64,000 bases of DNA from Sphingopyxis sp. QXT-31 (GCF_001984035.1 NZ_CP019449.1:2480001-2544000), one strand, 5' to 3'; positions 47,187 through 56,158 are shown, counted from the first letter of the stretch. The notes: generated from the letters alone by a model not told the origin. A program made the numbers and translations.

Positions 47187-47945
47187 TCATTTGCAGGTCG
47201 CGGTGCCCGATCCCATCGTCTTGGTCGAGCAGGTACCGCCGCCGCCGATGTCGACGTCGCCCGATCCCAAAATGCCGATATCGGCCTTGCCCGTCGCCTG
47301 CGCCGCGACATTGCCCGAGCCGGTCACAGACACGTCGAGCGTCGTCGCGACCAGCCCGCCGGCGTCGATATCGCCCGATCCGGTGACGTTGAGGTCGCCC
47401 GAGCCGATCGTGCCGCCGACGACTTCGATATCGCCCGAGCCCGAGACGGTGAGCTTGGCGCTCCTGCCCGTCATCTTCGCGACCTTGAGGTCGCCCGAGC
47501 CGGTCAGCACCGCCTCGACCGCGTCGCCGTCGACGGTGTCGGCGTCGACCGAGCCCGATCCGGTCAGGCGCACGCCGGTGAGTTTGGGCATGGTGATCGC
47601 GATCTCGACCCCATCATGGTCGCGGCTCGAGAAGCTGAAACCCTCGCGCTTGCGCCCGATCGACAGCGTCGTGCCGTCGAGCTTGATCTCGAGGTCGTCG
47701 ATCTCGGCCTTCGGGCCCTTGGCGGTGATCGAGAATTTTTCGCCCTGGCGGATGGTGACGTCGTCGGGGCCCGCGACCTCGACCGCGGAGAAGCCGGTGA
47801 GCGCGAAATCCTGCGTCGTCGGCGGACCCGCGTCGGCGCGCGTCTCGCCCTTGGCGTCCTTGTCGCCGACGGTGACCTTGCCGTCGCACGCCGTCACCGT
47901 CATCGCGAGAGCCAGCGGCAGCGCCGCGATCGTCCATTTCCGCAT
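47187..47945 (-). CDS. GIN-domain (DUF2807) lipoprotein with GSGD repeats
   Basis: A 252-residue predicted lipoprotein: RKWTIAALPLALAMTVTACDG with the lipid-accepting Cys of VTAC. The beta-solenoid contains at least eight regularly spaced Gly-Ser-Gly-Asp/Asn turns (LTGSGSVDAD, LTGSGDLKVA, VSGSGDIEVV, GSGDLNVTGSGDIDAG, VTGSGNVAAQ, LGSGDVDIGG), each marking one coil. It ends in a cysteine-bearing segment (GGTCSTKTMGSGTATCK) as in the adjacent GIN protein. The start at 47945 is chosen because the signal peptide begins there. Probably cotranscribed with the downstream GIN gene. Confidence 0.87.
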   Translation of the reverse strand: MRKWTIAALPLALAMTVTACDGKVTVGDKDAKGETRADAGPPTTQDFALTGFSAVEVAGPDDVTIRQGEKFSITAKGPKAEIDDLEIKLDGTTLSIGRKREGFSFSSRDHDGVEIAITMPKLTGVRLTGSGSVDADTVDGDAVEAVLTGSGDLKVAKMTGRSAKLTVSGSGDIEVVGGTIGSGDLNVTGSGDIDAGGLVATTLDVSVTGSGNVAAQATGKADIGILGSGDVDIGGGGTCSTKTMGSGTATCK

Positions 47946-48070
47946 AATCCATCTCCTTCGTGTATTGCTTGCATAACACACGGCGAGCGCGTCTGTCCAC
48001 CCCGGCCTGCCATCTTGTCGCCACCTTCGCGCGCCACAGACGCCCTTCCCCCTCACCGAAAGCAGAGACG

Positions 48071-48547
48071 ATGAGCGTAGCCTTTCGCCGCGAAAGCGAC
48101 GACGAGCATATGGAACCCGCGTTCGAATGGCCGATCCCGATCGGCCCGAACCTGGTCACCCCGCGCGGGCTGCGGCTGCTCGGTGAAGAGGGTGCGCGGA
48201 TGGCCGAGGCGATCGCGAACGCGACCGACGAGGAGGCGCGCAAGAAGCTCCAACGCCGCCAGCGCTATATCCACACGCGCCAGTCGACCGCCGAGGTGCA
48301 GGCCGCGCCCGGCGCCGATACTGTCGGCATCGGCAGCCGCGTGACCTTCACGTTGAACGGCGCCGAACGCGCGCTGACGATCGTCGGCCACGACGAGGCC
48401 GACCCGGCGCAGGGGACGATCGCCTTCTCCGCGCCGCTCGCCCGCGCGCTGATGGGCGCCGAGGTGGGCGAAGCAGTGGAATATCAGGGCCGCGAGGATG
48501 CGATTACCATCCTCGCCGCCGCGACCGACCCGGAGACGCAGGCATGA
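48071..48547 (+). CDS. GreA/GreB-family transcription elongation factor-like protein
   Basis: A 158-residue protein. The C-terminal half is the FKBP-like Gre domain (VGIGSRVTFTLNGAERALTIVGHDEADPAQG, SAPLARALMGAEVGEAV). The N-terminal helical part is present but the canonical coiled-coil tip GDLSENAEY of GreA is not; instead there is ANATDEEARKKLQRRQRYI. It may therefore bind the RNA polymerase secondary channel without, or with altered, cleavage-stimulating activity, as in Gfh1- or Rnk-type relatives. It overlaps the next small gene by ATGA. Confidence 0.8.
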   Translation: MSVAFRRESDDEHMEPAFEWPIPIGPNLVTPRGLRLLGEEGARMAEAIANATDEEARKKLQRRQRYIHTRQSTAEVQAAPGADTVGIGSRVTFTLNGAERALTIVGHDEADPAQGTIAFSAPLARALMGAEVGEAVEYQGREDAITILAAATDPETQA

Positions 48548-48723
48548 AGGACAAGTTCGAGCGCCACAAACAGCCGTGGACCGCGGCAGAGATCGACAAG
48601 CTGCACACGCTGGCCAAGAAGGGCATAGCGCTGAAAGCCATCGCCAAGGCGCTGACGCGCAGCGAAGAATCGGTGAAGACCCGCGCCAAGGCCGATGGCC
48701 TCTCGATCGCCAAGCTGCACTGA
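48544..48723 (+). CDS. 59-residue Myb/SANT-like helix-turn-helix protein
   Basis: A short, basic protein: KDKFERHKQPWTAAEIDKL, then HTLAKKGIALKAIAKALTRS and EESVKTRAKADGLSIAKLH. The WTAAEIDKL ... ALKAIAKALTRSEESVKTRA pattern is a SANT/Myb-like HTH, as found in small proteins predicted to bind DNA or RNA. The ATG at 48544 overlaps the stop of the Gre-like gene (ATGA), so the two are translationally coupled, suggesting a shared role in transcription. Codon usage is like that of neighbouring genes. Confidence 0.75.
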   Translation: MKDKFERHKQPWTAAEIDKLHTLAKKGIALKAIAKALTRSEESVKTRAKADGLSIAKLH

Positions 48724-48756
48724 CGAAAAGTGCGTTCTCCTCGTTCCCTCATTTCC

Positions 48757-48935
48757 TCCCCCCTCGATGGGGGAGGCAGCGAGACTTGGCGACATAGTCG
48801 TCCAGTCGCAGCGGTGGGGGTGCGCTCGCGGCCTGCTGACATGGCAGCGCAAGGGCGCGCCATCACCCCCATCCAACTTCGCCTAGCCGCTCCGCGGCAA
48901 GGCTTCGTATCCTTCCCCCATCAAGGGGGAAGGGG
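48757..48935. repeat. Intergenic repeat, family D-I, copy 2 (variant)
   Basis: Begins CCCCCCTCGATGGGGGAGGC, AGCGAGACTTGGCGAC, CGCAGCGGTGGGGGTGCG; ends CGGCAAGGCTTCGTATCC and CCCCCATCAAGGGGGAAGGG. The right part resembles the variant at 62601-62781 in reverse. It ends four bases before the HI0933-type gene start. Confidence 0.85.
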
Positions 48936-48938
48936 TTC

Positions 48939-50102
48939 ATGAATTACGATGCCATCGTGCTGGGCGCGGGCGCGGCCGGGCTGATGTGCGCCGCGGTCGC
49001 GGGGCAGCGCGGCCGGCGCGTGCTGCTGCTCGACCATGCCGATCAGGTGGGCAAGAAGATCCTCATCTCGGGCGGCGGCCGGTGCAATTTCACCAACATC
49101 CACACACGCCCCGACGCCTATATCTCTGCGAACCCGCATTTCGCGAAGTCGGCGCTCGCGCGCTATACGCCCGCCGATTTCATCGCGCTCGTCGCCGCTT
49201 ATGGCATCGCCTATCATGAAAAGACGCTGGGCCAGCTGTTCTGCGACGGTTCGGCAAAGCAGATCGTCGCGCTGCTGCTCGAAGAATGCGCCAAGGGCCA
49301 GGTCGATGTCCGCGTCGGCCAGCCGGTCGGCGCGGTGTCGCACGCCGACGGGCGCTTCACCGTCCGCTTCGGCGATCAGGATTTTACCGCTCCCGCCCTT
49401 GTCATCGCGACCGGCGGTCCCTCGATCCCCAAGATGGGCGCCACCGGCTTCGCCTACGACCTCGCGCGCCAGTTCGGGCTGAAGGTCGTCGAGCCGCGCC
49501 CCGCGCTCGTCCCGCTGACGCTTGGCGGCGACGATGTGCTGTTCCGCGACCTCTCCGGCATCGCTGCCCCGGTCGAGGCGCGCGCGGGCAAGGCCGCTTT
49601 CCGCGAGGCCGCGCTTTTCACGCACAAGGGGCTTTCGGGTCCCGCGATCCTGCAGGTCAGCAGTTACTGGCGCCATGGCGAGCCGGTGACGATCGACTTC
49701 CTGCCAGATGCCGCGCCAGGCTGGCTGACCGAGGCCAAGCGCAGCCGTCCGCGCGCAACACTCGCCTCGGTGCTGGCCCTCCCCGACCGCCTCGCCCAGA
49801 CCCTCGCCGATCGGCTCGCGCTGCCGGGCGAACTGGCGGCGCAGACCGACCGCAAACTCGCCGACGCCGAAGCGCGCCTCAAGCGCTGGACCTTCCGCCC
49901 CAACGGCACCGAAGGCTTTGCCAAGGCCGAGGTCACCATCGGCGGAATCGCGACCGCAGGACTGTCCTCGCAAACAATGATGGCCAAAAGCGTCGCAAAC
50001 CTCTATGCGGTCGGCGAGGCCGTAGATGTCACAGGGTGGTTAGGCGGCTATAATTTTCAATGGGCCTGGGCGAGCGGGAACGCTGCCGGACAGGTGATTT
50101 AA
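48939..50102 (+). CDS. HI0933/BaiN-family flavoprotein
   Basis: A 387-residue NAD(P)/FAD-dependent oxidoreductase. The FAD-binding motif is AIVLGAGAAGLMCAAVAGQRG, followed by the family-specific KKILISGGGRCNFTN and, at the C-terminus, EGFAKAEVTIGGIATAGLS and GEAVDVTGWLGGYNFQWAWASG. Family members (HI0933, YhiN, BaiN) are widespread flavoproteins whose physiological substrates are mostly unclear. The ATG directly follows the repeat copy, whose terminal AAGGGG may double as ribosome-binding site. Confidence 0.9.
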   Translation: MNYDAIVLGAGAAGLMCAAVAGQRGRRVLLLDHADQVGKKILISGGGRCNFTNIHTRPDAYISANPHFAKSALARYTPADFIALVAAYGIAYHEKTLGQLFCDGSAKQIVALLLEECAKGQVDVRVGQPVGAVSHADGRFTVRFGDQDFTAPALVIATGGPSIPKMGATGFAYDLARQFGLKVVEPRPALVPLTLGGDDVLFRDLSGIAAPVEARAGKAAFREAALFTHKGLSGPAILQVSSYWRHGEPVTIDFLPDAAPGWLTEAKRSRPRATLASVLALPDRLAQTLADRLALPGELAAQTDRKLADAEARLKRWTFRPNGTEGFAKAEVTIGGIATAGLSSQTMMAKSVANLYAVGEAVDVTGWLGGYNFQWAWASGNAAGQVI

Positions 50103-50168
50103 GCCCATTGAGCCCCTTTCTGTCGGCCCGCCACCGCACCGGTGGCCGCCTATATTATTGAGATCATA

Positions 50169-52016
50169 ATGACTTTCGAAAATCTGTCCCCCGTCCTTTC
50201 GGACGCCCTTACCGCGCGCGGCTATGAAGCGTTCACCCCCGTCCAGACGCATGTGACCGAAGATGAGGCCAAGGGCCGCGACCTGCTCGTCTCTGCCCAG
50301 ACCGGCTCGGGCAAGACCGTCGCCTTCGGCCTCGCCATGGCCGACCAACTGATCGAGGGCGATCGCCTGCCCTTCGCCACCTCACCGCTCGCGCTCATCA
50401 TCGCGCCGACGCGCGAGCTAGCGCTGCAGGTCAGCCGCGAACTGAGCTGGCTCTATGCCAAGGCCGGCGCACGCATCGCGACCTGCGTCGGCGGCATGGA
50501 CGCCAGCAAGGAACGCCGCGCGCTGAGCCAAGGCGTGCAGATCGTCGTCGGCACCCCCGGCCGCCTGCGCGATCACCTCGAACGCGGCGCGCTCGACCTT
50601 GCCGCTTTGCGCGTCGCGGTGCTGGACGAGGCCGACGAAATGCTCGACATGGGCTTTCGCGAAGACCTCGAGGAAATCCTCGACGCGACCCCCGAGACGC
50701 GCCGCACTTTGATGTTTTCGGCGACGATCCCCAAGCCGATCGCCCAGCTCGCCAAGCGTTACCAGCGCGATGCGCTGCGCATCTCGACCGTCGGCGAGGA
50801 TCGCGGCCATGGCGATATCAGCTATCAGGCGGTGACCGTCGCCCCCGCCGACATCGAGGGCGCGGTGATCAACCTGCTGCGCCTCCACGACGCCGAGACC
50901 GCGATGCTATTCTGCGCGACACGCGACAATGTCCGCCGCCTGCACGCCAGCCTGACCGACCGCGGTTTCGCCGCCGTCGCTTTGTCGGGCGAGCATAGCC
51001 AGAACGAACGCAATTCGGCGCTGCAGGCGCTGCGCGATCGCCGCGCCAAGGTTTGCGTCGCGACCGACGTCGCCGCGCGCGGCATCGACCTGCCCAGCCT
51101 CAGCCTGGTGATCCATGTCGAAATCCCGCGCGACGCCGAAACGCTCCAGCACCGCTCGGGGCGCACCGGCCGCGCGGGCAAGAAGGGCACCGCGGTCCTC
51201 ATCGTCCCCTATCCGCGCCACCGCCGCGTCGACGGCATGCTGCGCGGCGCGCGGATCAACGCCGAATGGATGGACGCGCCGACCGCCGCCGACGTCCGCC
51301 TGAAGGATCAGGAACGGCTGATCGAGAAACTGCTTGCGCCCGTCGAGCATGAGCCCGAGGATATCGAACTCGCGCAGCGGCTGATGGCCGAACGCACGCC
51401 CGAAGATATCGCCGCTTCGCTCGTCCGCGCGCACCGCGCATCGATGCCCGTGCCCGAGGATCTGATCGACAACAGCGCGCGCGGCCGCGACAGCGCCGGT
51501 CGTCCCGAGCGCGGCGAACGGTTCGAGCGCCCCGAACGCAGCGGCGAACGCCGCGAAGGCTTCGACGACAGCGTCTGGTTCAAGCTCAATATCGGCCGCC
51601 GCCAGAACGCCGACCCGCGCTGGATCCTGCCGCTGCTCTGCCGCCGCGGCCATGTGACCAAACAGGAAATCGGCGCGATCCGCATCGGACCGAGCGAGAC
51701 GATGTTCAACATCCCGCGCGCAATCGCAGACCGCTTCGCCGAAGCCGTGGTGCGCAGCGCCAACGAGGATGGCGAGGACGACGCCGGCGTCGCGATCACG
51801 CCGGCGCCCGACGGTCCGACCTATCCGCCGCGCCGCGAAAAGGGATCGGGCGACCGCCCGCCGCGTGCGACGCTGGGCCGCGGTCCGGGCGGCGACCGCG
51901 ACCGCGCCCCTGGCCCGCGCGGACCGCGGGGCCCGAGCACGCCGGGCGGCCCCACCGAACGCTACAAGCCCAAGCCCTTTGGCCAGCGCGGGCCGCGCAA
52001 GACCGGGAAATATTGA
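50169..52016 (+). CDS. DEAD-box RNA helicase
   Basis: A 615-residue RNA helicase. Motifs seen in order: Q motif (FTPVQ), AQTGSGKT, PTREL, GTPGRL, DEAD, SAT, and HRSGRTGRAG. The C-terminal part holds a DbpA-like RNA-binding domain (VWFKLNIGRRQNADPRWILPLLCRRGHVTKQEIGAI ... FNIPRAIADRF) and an Arg/Gly/Pro-rich tail. It resembles CsdA/DeaD or DbpA-like helicases acting on ribosome assembly or mRNA. The start at 50169 is preferred over an upstream ATG at 50142 because MTFENLSPVLSDAL is the conserved N-terminus. Confidence 0.93.
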   Translation: MTFENLSPVLSDALTARGYEAFTPVQTHVTEDEAKGRDLLVSAQTGSGKTVAFGLAMADQLIEGDRLPFATSPLALIIAPTRELALQVSRELSWLYAKAGARIATCVGGMDASKERRALSQGVQIVVGTPGRLRDHLERGALDLAALRVAVLDEADEMLDMGFREDLEEILDATPETRRTLMFSATIPKPIAQLAKRYQRDALRISTVGEDRGHGDISYQAVTVAPADIEGAVINLLRLHDAETAMLFCATRDNVRRLHASLTDRGFAAVALSGEHSQNERNSALQALRDRRAKVCVATDVAARGIDLPSLSLVIHVEIPRDAETLQHRSGRTGRAGKKGTAVLIVPYPRHRRVDGMLRGARINAEWMDAPTAADVRLKDQERLIEKLLAPVEHEPEDIELAQRLMAERTPEDIAASLVRAHRASMPVPEDLIDNSARGRDSAGRPERGERFERPERSGERREGFDDSVWFKLNIGRRQNADPRWILPLLCRRGHVTKQEIGAIRIGPSETMFNIPRAIADRFAEAVVRSANEDGEDDAGVAITPAPDGPTYPPRREKGSGDRPPRATLGRGPGGDRDRAPGPRGPRGPSTPGGPTERYKPKPFGQRGPRKTGKY

Positions 52017-52119
52017 CGCCATTCCGCCTCTCCCCTGACGGGGAGGGGCTTTTGCCGCATCGACCCTTGCGCACCTCCTGCCGACGCCCCAAATCCGGGC
52101 GAACAGCAGGAGCAGGGTC

Positions 52120-53097
52120 ATGCAAGCAGTCCAGGCCTTCATCGAAACCCAGGGCGGGCCCGAGGTCATCGACTGGCGCGAGGTGACGCTCGGCGCACCC
52201 GGCCCCGGCGAGGTGCTGCTGCGTCACACCGCGATCGGGCTCAACTATCTCGACACCTATCACCGCGACGGCACCTATCCCGTGCCGCTGCCGAGCGGCC
52301 TCGGCGTCGAATCGGCGGGCGAGGTCGTCGCGGTCGGCGAGCATGTCCATGGCCTCCAGCCGGGCGACCGCGTCGCGACCTTCGGCCCCGACCGCAACGC
52401 CTATTCGAGCGCCCGCATCCTCCCCGCCGCCTCGCTGTTCAAGCTGCCCGCGGGCATCGATGACGAAACCGCCGCCGCGGCGCTGCTCAAGGCGTGCACC
52501 GTCGAGATGCTCGTCGAGCGCTGCGCCAAGGTCGAGGCGGGCTGGCCCGTGCTCGTCCACGCCGCCGCGGGCGGGGTCGGACTGATCCTGGTGCAGTGGC
52601 TGAAGGCCGTGGGCGCGACCGTGATCGGCACCGTCAGCACCGAGGCCAAGGCCGAGGCGGCGCGCGAAGCGGGCGCCGACCATGTGCTGCTCTACAAGAG
52701 CGACGATGTCGCGGCGCATGTCCGCAGCCTCACCGAGGGCCAGGGCGTGCCGGTGACCTTCGACGGCATCGGCATGGCGACTTGGGAGGTTTCGCTCAAA
52801 GCCACGGCGCGGCGCGGGCTGATCGTCAGCTACGGCAATGCCGGCGGGCCGGTGACCGGGGTGAATCTCGGCATCCTCGCGCAGCACGGCTCGCAATTCG
52901 TGACGCGCCCGACCTTGTTCGATTATTACCTGCACCCCGGCGAACGCGCCGCGGGCGCGGCGCGGGTGTTCGAGATGATCGAGAGCGGCGCGGTGAAGGT
53001 CAGCATCGGGCAGCGTTACGGGTTGCAGGATGCCGCGCGCGCGCATGCGGACCTGCAGGCGGGGCGCACGACCGGATCGACGGTGCTGATTCCCTAG
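52120..53097 (+). CDS. NADPH:quinone oxidoreductase (zeta-crystallin type)
   Basis: A 325-residue zinc-independent MDR protein. It starts MQAVQAFIETQGGPEVIDWREV, has the coenzyme-binding motif VLVHAAAGGVGLILVQWLK and the GNAGGPVTGVNLGIL segment typical of QorA-type quinone reductases, and lacks the zinc-ligand cysteines of alcohol dehydrogenases. It reduces quinones by one or two electrons using NADPH. Ribosome site AGCAGGAG lies 8 bases before the ATG. It is transcribed alone and followed by a D-I repeat. Confidence 0.9.
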   Translation: MQAVQAFIETQGGPEVIDWREVTLGAPGPGEVLLRHTAIGLNYLDTYHRDGTYPVPLPSGLGVESAGEVVAVGEHVHGLQPGDRVATFGPDRNAYSSARILPAASLFKLPAGIDDETAAAALLKACTVEMLVERCAKVEAGWPVLVHAAAGGVGLILVQWLKAVGATVIGTVSTEAKAEAAREAGADHVLLYKSDDVAAHVRSLTEGQGVPVTFDGIGMATWEVSLKATARRGLIVSYGNAGGPVTGVNLGILAQHGSQFVTRPTLFDYYLHPGERAAGAARVFEMIESGAVKVSIGQRYGLQDAARAHADLQAGRTTGSTVLIP

Positions 53098-53100
53098 TCC

Positions 53101-53219
53101 CTCCCCCTCCCGCAGGCGGGAGGGGGAGCGAGACTTACGAGCTTGCTCGTTAGTCGCAGCGGGGTGGGCCACTGCAGCGTCGCTGCCCACCCCCAACCCC
53201 TCCCGCCTGCGGGAGGGGT
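53101..53219. repeat. Intergenic repeat, family D-I, copy 3
   Basis: CCCTCCCGCAGGCGGGAGGG at the left, GAGCGAGACTTACGAG, TCGCAGCGGGGTGGGCC in the middle, and CCCTCCCGCCTGCGGGAGGG at the right. Blocks and order match the copy at 25747-25872. It lies between the convergent quinone reductase and fghA genes. Confidence 0.9.
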
Positions 53220-53223
53220 GCAA

Positions 53224-54072
53224 TTACGCCTTCAACCTCTCCGCATGCCACGCGACATGCTCGGCCATGAAGCTCGAAATGAAATAATAGCTGTGGTCGT
53301 AACCCGGCTGCATCCGGATTTCGGCTTTCTGCCCATTGCGCTCGCACGCGGCGACCAGCAGGTCGGTCTTCAATTGCTCGGCCAGGAAATTATCGGCTTC
53401 GCCCTGGTCGACGAGCAGGTCGGGCACGCGGAGCCCCTGTTCGAGCAGCATGCACGCGTCATAGGCGTACCAGTCCTCGCGGTTGTCGCCGAGATAGCCC
53501 CCGAACGCCTTTTCGCCCCATGGGCATTGCGACGGCGCGACAATCGGCGAGAAGGCCGACACCGAGCGGAAGCGGTCCTGATTGCGCAGGCCAATGGTAA
53601 GCGCACCATGGCCGCCCATCGAATGGCCGGTGATCGCCTGCCGCGACAGGTCGGCCGCGGGGAAGTTGCGCAGCACCAGCGACGGCAATTCGTCCTCGAT
53701 GTACGAGCGCATGCGGTAATGTTTCGCCCAGGGTTCCTCGGTCGCATCGACATAGAAGCCGGCGCCGAGCCCGAAGTCCCACGCGCCCTCGGGATCGTCG
53801 GGCACGCCTTCGCCGCGCGGCGAGGTGTCGGGCGCGATGAAGATGATGCCGTGTTCGGCGCAGGCGGCGCGATACTCACCTTTTTCCATCACATTGGCGT
53901 GGGTGCAGGTCAGCCCCGACAGATACCAGAGCACGGGCAGCCGCGCGCCCTTTTCATGATCGGGCACGAAGACCGCAAAGGTCATGTCGGTGCCGGTCGT
54001 GGTGCTGGCGTGCTTGTACACGCCCTGCGTGCCGCCGTGGCTGCGGGCGGTGGAGAGGGTTTCGATGGGCAT
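53224..54072 (-). CDS. fghA: S-formylglutathione hydrolase
   Basis: A 282-residue alpha/beta hydrolase (esterase D family) that cleaves S-formylglutathione to formate and glutathione, the second step in glutathione-dependent formaldehyde oxidation. The nucleophile is Ser in TGHSMGGHGAL, with Asp in LVDQGEADNFL and His in GYDHSYYF. Also typical: PVLWYLSGLTCTHANVMEKG and FGLGAGFYVDATEEPW. The partner dehydrogenase adhC is 3-4 kb away, with other genes between. The start at 54072 is used rather than a longer one with MRKHKQDET. Confidence 0.95.
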   Translation of the reverse strand: MPIETLSTARSHGGTQGVYKHASTTTGTDMTFAVFVPDHEKGARLPVLWYLSGLTCTHANVMEKGEYRAACAEHGIIFIAPDTSPRGEGVPDDPEGAWDFGLGAGFYVDATEEPWAKHYRMRSYIEDELPSLVLRNFPAADLSRQAITGHSMGGHGALTIGLRNQDRFRSVSAFSPIVAPSQCPWGEKAFGGYLGDNREDWYAYDACMLLEQGLRVPDLLVDQGEADNFLAEQLKTDLLVAACERNGQKAEIRMQPGYDHSYYFISSFMAEHVAWHAERLKA

Positions 54073-54140
54073 GGTCTCGTCCTGCTTGTGTTTTCGCAAG
54101 CCTAGTCCATGCTCGCACAGAATCCAAAGGGGAGGGCGGC

Positions 54141-55274
54141 TTGTTCGGCAATAATATCCACGGGACCTGTCAGGACCGCTTCGCCGCCGTCCGCCTCGGC
54201 ATGGCCGCCAGCCTCGCCAGCGGCGCCGACGTCGGCCTGTCCTTCTGCGCGACGATCGATGGCGAGACGGTGGTGGACCTGTGGGGCGGCCATGCCGACG
54301 AAGCGAAGACGCGGCCGTGGCAGGCCGATACGATCGTCAACGTCTATTCGACGACCAAGACGATGACCGCGCTCACCGCGCTGCTGGTGGCCGACCGCGG
54401 TGACCTCGATTTCGCGGCGCCCGTCGCGCGATACTGGCCCGAGTTCGCCGCCAACGGCAAAGCCGAGGTCACGGTGGCGCAATTGATGAGCCACAGCGCC
54501 GGCCTGTCGGGCTGGGATGCGCCGATCGCGCATGGCGACCTCTACGACTGGGACAAGGTCACCGCGCTGCTCGCGGCGCAGGCGCCCTGGTGGCCGCCGG
54601 GCAGCGCGCCGGGCTATCATGCGATCACCCAGGGCTATCTGGTGGGCGAGGTGGTGCGGCGGATTACCGGCAAGTCGCTCGGCACCGTGTTCCGCGAGGA
54701 GATCGCCCAGCCGCTCGGCGCCGACTTTCACATCGGCCTGCCTGCGTCGGAGGATCACCGCGTCGCAGACCTGATCCCGCCGCCCGAGACGATCAGCGAC
54801 TTCGCGACCGACGTCCAGCGAAAGACCTTCACCAACCCCGGCGTCGATGTCGCGGCGACGCGCACCCGCGCCTGGCGCGGCGCCGAAATCCCCGCGGCGG
54901 GCGGCACCGGCAACGCGCGCAGCGTCGCCGAAATCCACGCGCTGCTGGCGAACGGCGGCGTCGCCAAGGGCAAGCGGCTGCTCTCGGAAGCCGGGTGCCG
55001 CAAGGCGCTCGAGCTGCAGAGCGCGGGCACCGACCTGATCCTCGGCATCCCGATCCGCTACGGCATGGGCTTCGGCCTGCCGGGCGAACTCGTGCCTTTG
55101 CCCAACCCCAACACCATCTATTGGGGCGGCTATGGCGGCTCGCTGATCATCATCGACATGGATGCCCGCGCGACCTTCAGCTATGTGATGAACAAGATGA
55201 ACAGCGGGCTGACCGGCGACCCGCGTTCGTTCACGCTGATCGGCGCGATGTGGATGGCGATGGCGGCGGGCTAG
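54141..55274 (+). CDS. Serine hydrolase (class C beta-lactamase/EstB-like)
   Basis: A 377-residue cytoplasmic protein of the beta-lactamase/family VIII esterase group. The catalytic Ser-x-x-Lys is VYSTTKTMTAL, the Tyr motif is GYHAITQGYLVGEVVRR, typical of EstB-like esterases, and the third motif appears as WGGYGGS. No signal peptide is present, arguing for an esterase rather than a periplasmic beta-lactamase. The TTG start at 54141 follows GGAGGG by about six bases. The stop overlaps that of the convergent YbaK-domain gene through CTAG. Confidence 0.85.
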   Translation: MFGNNIHGTCQDRFAAVRLGMAASLASGADVGLSFCATIDGETVVDLWGGHADEAKTRPWQADTIVNVYSTTKTMTALTALLVADRGDLDFAAPVARYWPEFAANGKAEVTVAQLMSHSAGLSGWDAPIAHGDLYDWDKVTALLAAQAPWWPPGSAPGYHAITQGYLVGEVVRRITGKSLGTVFREEIAQPLGADFHIGLPASEDHRVADLIPPPETISDFATDVQRKTFTNPGVDVAATRTRAWRGAEIPAAGGTGNARSVAEIHALLANGGVAKGKRLLSEAGCRKALELQSAGTDLILGIPIRYGMGFGLPGELVPLPNPNTIYWGGYGGSLIIIDMDARATFSYVMNKMNSGLTGDPRSFTLIGAMWMAMAAG

Positions 55275-55771
55275 GCTTGCACGGGGATCGCCGCCACCAG
55301 CGGCGCATGCCCCCAGTGGCGCAGCAGGTCGAGGATCGCGGCGCCGGCGAGGCCCAGCGTGCCGGTGTTGCGCAGCGGATGAACGTTGACCGTCTCCGTC
55401 GCTGCCAACCCCGCGTCGATCACCACCGTGATGCTCCCCGGCGGCGCGTTGATCGCCGCGAGCGGGGTCACCGAGCCCGGCGCGATGCCGAGCAGCCGCT
55501 CCAAATCCTCGGCCTTGCCGAAGCTGACGCGCTTGCTGCCGATCGCGGCGGGCAGCGCTTTCAGATCGACGCGCGCCTCGCCCGGGACGGTGACGAGCCA
55601 ATAGGCGCCGCCATTGTCCTTGAGGAACAAGTTCTTGTTGTGCGCGCCCGGTATCGCGGCGTTCACCTGATCGCTCTCGGCGACGGTGAACACCGCGACA
55701 TGCTCATAAGAGGCGAAGGGGATGGCGAGCGCGTCCAGATCCGCCAGCAATCCCGCTTCGCCCCGCATCAT
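55271..55771 (-). CDS. YbaK/ProX-type aminoacyl-tRNA deacylase domain protein
   Basis: A 166-residue stand-alone prolyl-tRNA-synthetase-associated editing domain. Family features are NAAIPGAHNKNLFLKDN, the conserved Lys in LFLKD, then WLVTVPGEARVDLKAL and the GSVTPLAAIN segment. Such proteins hydrolyse mischarged Ala-tRNA-Pro or related misacylated tRNAs in trans. Six bases separate it from the VOC gene upstream. The stop shares a CTAG with the convergent serine hydrolase gene. Confidence 0.9.
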   Translation of the reverse strand: MMRGEAGLLADLDALAIPFASYEHVAVFTVAESDQVNAAIPGAHNKNLFLKDNGGAYWLVTVPGEARVDLKALPAAIGSKRVSFGKAEDLERLLGIAPGSVTPLAAINAPPGSITVVIDAGLAATETVNVHPLRNTGTLGLAGAAILDLLRHWGHAPLVAAIPVQA

Positions 55772-55777
55772 TTTTCC

Positions 55778-56158
55778 TCACACAACGCGATGGAGCGCGC
55801 AGAGCTTGTTGCCCGACGGATCGCGCAGATAGGCGAGATAGAGCTGGCCAAAACCGCCTTCGCGCACGCCCGGCGGGTCTTCGATCGAGGTGCCGCCATT
55901 GGCGACGCCGGCGTCGTGCCACGCCTTCGCCTGCTCGGGCCCCTCCATCGCGAAACCGATGGTGCAGCCGTTGCCGACCGTCGCGGCTTCGCCGTCGATC
56001 GGCTTGCCGACGAGGAACAGCCCGCCGTTGTGCATGTAAATCAGCCGGCCCTTATCGTCGACGATCGCGGGCTTGCCGCCGAGCGCCGCGAAGGTCGCGT
56101 CGTAGAATTTCTTGGACGCCTCGATGTCGTTCGATCCGACCATATTGTGACTGTACAT
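55778..56158 (-). CDS. VOC/glyoxalase-fold protein
   Basis: A 126-residue protein of the vicinal oxygen chelate fold. It begins MYSHNMVGSNDIEASKKFYD, contains GFAMEGPEQAKAWHDAGVANGG and ends FGQLYLAYLRDPSGNKLCALHR, the usual pattern of small glyoxalase-like proteins, with the metal-binding Glu not obvious. Function unknown; the close neighbours purU and adhC suggest a link to C1 or aldehyde detoxification, which is inference. The start at 56158 excludes an upstream Gly/Arg-rich extension. Confidence 0.85.
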   Translation of the reverse strand: MYSHNMVGSNDIEASKKFYDATFAALGGKPAIVDDKGRLIYMHNGGLFLVGKPIDGEAATVGNGCTIGFAMEGPEQAKAWHDAGVANGGTSIEDPPGVREGGFGQLYLAYLRDPSGNKLCALHRVV

